In this document: positions 58,400 to 64,000 of the stretch, one piece after another
Numbering within the stretch: the stretch's first letter is position 1
How the letters are laid out: each line of letters opens with the position of its first letter
NCBI RefSeq assembly: GCF_037975245.1
Contig: NC_092583.1
Span: forward strand, 11,609,764-11,673,763
Direction: 5' to 3'
Length of the DNA: 64,000 bases
From: Apostichopus japonicus
Lineage: Eukaryota > Echinodermata > Holothuroidea > Aspidochirotida > Stichopodidae
Program-made: the position numbers and the translations under genes
The notes under the pieces: generated by a model
Databases searched by the model: none
What the model was told of the DNA's origin: nothing
The model's input: the letters and a program-made list of their open reading frames with translations, nothing else

Positions 58400-61300
58400 A
58401 AATAGCATTTTTTATTAAGGTCGTCAACTGAATTGATTCTGCCCGTAATTCATTTGCTGTATGTTTATTATGTACTTTGACCTTCGTTTTATTCTGTCAC
58501 TTCGGGTTAACGTGTTATCAATTTCAAAAGAGCACTTTATGAAGATATTTCAGAGTAAGGAACTTCATCCCATAATAATAAAAGCAGAGCAAGAAACGGT
58601 CAAATTTTACTACAATCGAGGAAACCATGTGAAAACTTGCTAATACCACAATAAAAGATCAAGTATCTCAACAAACTAAGAGTTTCAGAAATATCACCAA
58701 ATCATTACTTTACAAAGTAAGTCACTGCAATTCTGGTAATAAGTGTGGTCTTCGTATAGTCGCGTTATCGTTAATGGTAGGTCATAACTATACTTTATTG
58801 CGTATAGCCTATAGGTTATGTATTGAGTTGAATATATCACAATCTTGTGTTAAATAGACAATCGTCCATTAAATAAACAAATAGGGGTGGGTGGGGTGAT
58901 GGTGGCGGATGGAAGGGGAGAAGCGGAGAGCGGTCGGAATGGGTGGACTCCGTGAAATGTAATGGCATATATTCTTTTCATGAACGGTTATTACACTCTT
59001 GTGCCAGACTCCCGTTTGGCCCGATCGAGACACGTTTTACTGGAGGCTCGGAGGATTACCACTCGGAGGTCTTCCTCTTGGTTTAGGAGGAGGTGTACCC
59101 GCTTCAACACTCTCCATTTAGCTATGACGGCCAGTGCAGACTGTCATATATACTACACAAAAGTGCATATACAGGTCTAGTGGTGCTGAGATGGGTACAC
59201 ACAGCGTATATACACTATATAGTGTGTACAATATCCTATACGCACATCGTCTATCGAAACTTTTCCGCAACGGTTTTTCGAGCTTGGTAGCCCAATAACC
59301 GCGCATGGGCACTGAATTAATTGTACGCCTCCCACCAAAATAGCACGATATCTGGCCTTTAAATGTTATTACTATATTGACCCTAAACATGCTAGAAAGT
59401 ATAAATAATGGCCACTTTATATGCTAAAAGCTTCTAGTTACACTGTATGCCATTCTACATGCATTTTCTCTCGACTTTACTTGTAACTATCTGGAATTAA
59501 ATGTTTCTCAGAGGGGCCCCGGACCACAGAAATTTTCATTCGGTAAAATCTCCTAAAGCCGACATTGAGAAGATAATAAGGCAAATTCTATATTTTGTAC
59601 ATAAAAACATTGTTCAGAATTGATGAAAATTCCTGCCGCTATAGTATCGACTGTTATACGTTTTGAGACATAAGAGCCATTAACAAGATCAATTTGTGTA
59701 CTGACTTAGCATGGAAGATGTTTGTAAAGATAGCGTTGTTTTGATTCACTTGATTCACACCCGAACAAACAGTTATATACAAGCTCCACTCTAATAGCAT
59801 ACCGATAGCTCCGAGCGTTCCATAAACTGTAACGTTTTCGTCTATGGTGTAAATTATGCACAGATGAAATATAACAACAAATATTCTCAAAAATGGGGCA
59901 AGAAAGAAGAAAACTAGAAACCAGACATGATGACAGGTCGTTCAAGTATGTTTCCAAATACTTCAGGAATGTCAACATAATGGTCTAACATGATATTGGA
60001 AACTTTAACAACTTTTTGATTGCTCCCATTAAAAGACAATTCCCCCTCAGTGGGTTATTTTCATTGCCTAATTGATGTCTGGGAATGAGTTTTTGAGTGC
60101 CATGCGACCGTCAGAAAAGTACTTTCGGAAAAGAGAAAAAAACCTTGATTAAATCTTAGCGTGATACAAGGCGACAAAAACTGTTTATGACTGTATAGCC
60201 TACGTGTGACCTTGGAAAGAATCGAGTGGCACGTCCCATAACATTAGTATGCATATACTCTATGGATGGCCGTTTATACCATTATAGTTCAGGCAAAAAA
60301 TACCTATATAAATGGAGTGATGCTGGTAAAGGTGGGTGGGGAGGCTTTTTTTTTAAAGTGCTGTTAAAAAAAGTTAACATTTGAAGAATCGACAGTGGCA
60401 ATTATAAACATTGGGCCTTTTATTTTTAATATTTTGAGAGGGCAACCGAGGAACATCGGTGGAGCAATGGGTCAGAGAGAACCATAATCCCATTATAGGC
60501 CTTCCTATATTGAGTACAATGTGCACGGTACGTTTTTACAGGGCACTCAAGCCTATAAGGCCTCATGGGCCCGCTTTACCCGATGGATGTAAGATCGTGG
60601 GCCGCATAATGGGAACTGTTGCTGCAGAAATTTTCCTTATCATACACATCCCGTATATGACCGTCAATAAGGAACGTCGTGAAGAACAATTGTTAATCGT
60701 TTAAAATGTATAAAAAACTAAATAATGGTTAGCGACTGTTTTATTTAAACGAGATCAACAACGAACAGAAAAAAAAACAACTACACCTACCAGATATAAT
60801 TTTACTTGATATGGGGTCCTGAAAAACAAATCATCCAATTTGACCCTGTTCAAATATGTGCCGCTTTTAAGTATGTCAAGCGACGGTGTCAATTTTCGGT
60901 TAGACTTTTAGTAGCCTCTGTTGCATAGAGACTTAAAGAATGATATGAAGATCAGAGAGAAAAAACTATATTTTATGGTCATCGTTAACTGTTATCTCAA
61001 TTGAAATCAACTCTAATCGAAACAGCATTATAAATATTTTGATGAGAGAAACACGGTCGGTTACGATCAACGGTGAACGGGGCCACCAATGTAGTAGAAT
61101 CACTATGTGAAAGTACTCGTTACCGAGGCAGAGCAATAATATTGCTTAAACCAACCCGGAAAAAAAGCCTGTAACTGCAGACAAATAGATAGTTGCCCTC
61201 TACACGTGAATTGCTTGGCCAGTACCGCTGTATACCAAATTTGCAACGGTAACTGCAGATAACAAACCGACCTCGTTCCATATGTCTTTTTTTCAGGTGG

Positions 61301-61525
61301 CCCCTTCAAAAACCAGATTTTACAACCACACCAAATTCTTTAGAAATCAGAGATGTGAGAAAGAAACCGAATTATCTAAACATATATAGGGTAAACTACA
61401 CTGTAAGCTGGGACATCATTAAAAAATAGTCGAAACATATAAAGGGAAGCGCGTATCGGGTCTTGAGGAAAAGCTAGAAATCCTCCGTTCAAATCGCCCA
61501 ACGATCTATATAAATGAAAAGACCT
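58400..61525. other. Non-coding stretch
   Basis: Several 60-90-codon frames on both strands, none with splice, signal or motif support. No repeats identified beyond short homopolymers. Confidence 0.5.
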
Positions 61526-61529
61526 CATT

Positions 61530-62666
<1,137 letters not shown>

Positions 62667-62699
62667 ATATATATATAAATAGTTCTATTTATTGACTAG

Positions 62700-63275
62700 T
62701 TTAGGAGAGGTCAAACAGATGTTTAAAAGGACGATACTCATCCTTGTTCGGAAATACTAAATTACTGATCCATCCAATGATGACTCTGCCGAAAACAAAT
62801 GTGTTTGTTTTCTCAGACAAGACTGTTTAAACCGACACATTAGACCAGAGAGATGATGGCAAATTGAACTGGAATACCTGTCCTATCTCCTCCTGGTACC
62901 TTATATCTGTAAATGGTGTTGCATTGCGCAAGCGAACTGAAGCTAAATGGTTTAAAGGGTTTGACATCAACGTTATATGTTGTCCAGTGTGGCACCAACT
63001 CAAAAACGGCTCAGTATTACACCAATGTTATAAGGTGCGTCTGGTGCAGTATATGAAAGATGCTCTTTAAATGGTCCAGTCTGACACCACTGAATGACCT
63101 AATAGGTGTGATATAGGTACAAGACAATAATTGAACTGATACAACAGGCCAAAGGTATAACGCAAAGTTGAACTAAATACCCCAACTGTTCAACTGCAAT
63201 TCATGATACCACTGACTTTAAATGGTTTGTAACATTGCACCTGTACATTGGCAATGTATGGTAGCCTACTTTTCT
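62700..63275. other. Non-coding stretch
   Basis: Loose recurrences of 'AATGGT-CAGTCTGACACCA-T' type (62960-63110, 63180-63230) hint at a decayed repeat. No gene. Confidence 0.5.
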
Positions 63276-63281
63276 GAAGGA

Positions 63282-63448
63282 AAGAACCTGGGCACGTAAA
63301 CCAAACTACCAAACGACTGATCCGCTCTCAGCCCCAGTCCCCTTGCATCGGGACTGTGACTGTGTGATCATCGTCGGGTGTGTATCACCATTCCCCTCGA
63401 AAGGGAACAGATACTTCACATGATCTTAGCCAAAAGGCCGAGAAGCGA
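63282..63448 (-). mobile_element. U2 snRNA-headed repeat, copy 2 (best preserved)
   Basis: On the minus strand from 63448: TCGCTTCTCGGCCTTTTGGC, TAAGATCATGTGAAGTATCT, GTTC, which is the U2 snRNA 5' end with very few changes. It then departs from U2 into CCCTTTCGAGGGGAA (a stem-loop), GATGATCACACAGTCACAG and GCAAGGGGACTGGGGCTGAG. It stops at GGTTCTTT near 63282. The U2 branch-site and Sm-site regions are missing, so it is not a working snRNA gene. Confidence 0.85.
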
Positions 63449-63459
63449 CAGTGTATGGT

Positions 63460-64000
63460 ACTTATACATCAACGTTATAAGCCCTATACAGAGCGGTATC
63501 AAATCAAATGTCATATCAGTAATCTATAGTATTACAGCGACCTAAATGTCGCGGTATATGGTACAGTTGTTATGGATATGGCTATGGATATAGGACTGAT
63601 GGTTCCAGCACGACATCCACATTACATGGGGCAATATGACTTCATCTCTTATGTTGTAAAGTACTGCAGCAAGACGCTAAACGGAACAGTACGGCAAAGA
63701 CGACGTAATCAATGGTACAGTCTACCTATGCAACACGCACACTTGTAAGTGGCCGGCGTCCTCCTCCCCTCCCCTCCCCATCGACTGTTCCCGCCGCCAG
63801 CCGCCCGCTTTTGCCCTCAACAACGCTCCTGTGGATATTTACGGAGGATGAGAGGATTTGTATGGTTACAATGGTTTGACGGCTCCTAAATATGTCAGAG
63901 CGTTATGATGTAGCCGAACGATAGCTTCCAAATTAAACAACAGGAATTTTCGCCTCCCACAAATTTAATCTAGTGTAATGGTATTGTTTCATTCATTACA
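63460..64000. other. Non-coding stretch to the window edge
   Basis: A C-rich patch (TCCTCCCCTCCCCTCCCC) at about 63759. Nothing else recognised. Confidence 0.5.

Noticed and set aside
63400-63448. Functional U2 snRNA gene
   Set aside because: Homology stops after about 45 bases; branch-site and Sm-site regions are missing.

Overview
This is eukaryotic, AT-rich genomic DNA from an animal. Exons are short and flanked by GT-AG introns. The window is crowded with (TA)n, (ATCT)n and purine-rich simple repeats and with decayed transposable elements. The protein architecture (signal peptide, VWC domain, further cysteine-bearing domains) and the repeat types (tRNA-headed SINEs, LINE fragments, hAT-like MITEs) suggest a marine invertebrate, perhaps an echinoderm such as a sea cucumber. 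That placement is inference and nothing here fixes the species.

The only well-supported host gene structure is a tandem pair on the minus strand. Copy A (about 1-14230, running off the left edge) and copy B (about 21822-29160) are diverged duplicates. Each encodes a secreted modular protein: a signal-peptide exon, one ten-cysteine VWC exon, then single-exon domains of about 145-157 residues with a conserved [DN][LM]W motif and spaced cysteines. All mapped internal exons are phase 1-1. Copy A looks intact. Copy B has lost half of one domain exon to a purine minisatellite and carries frameshifts and a stop, so it is probably a pseudogene or a shortened variant. I do not recognise the family beyond VWC.

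Copy A carries several insertions absent from copy B, and B shows the empty sites: a 5.1-kb CACTA-like element (7843-12981) with fragments of an unfamiliar gene on its minus strand, a hAT-like MITE (6849-7513) with an 8-bp target duplication, a truncated LINE (5078-5701) and a small MITE (4761-4931).

Between and right of the duplicates: 14416-15431 is a probable solo LTR; 16449-17088 is a tandem pair of tRNA-headed SINEs; 17780-17950 and 63282-63448 are copies of a repeat whose head is the 5' end of U2 snRNA; 20839-21315 may be a small two-exon gene. 33315-36218 is a decayed tyrosine-recombinase-like (Crypton-type) gene into which a hAT-like element (33558-34516) inserted, itself split by a second one (33848-34241). 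39086-41484 is a DNA element with inverted arms of about 520 bp. 43125-43690 is a large palindrome. Further right are a TTAA-flanked element (50050-50835), a hAT element (51279-51825), fragments of two or more LINE families (51880-53390, 55300-56110), a 1.28-kb segment with palindromic ends (54930-56209) and a 1.13-kb pure (ATCT)n array (61531-62664). The remaining sequence is non-coding as far as I can tell.
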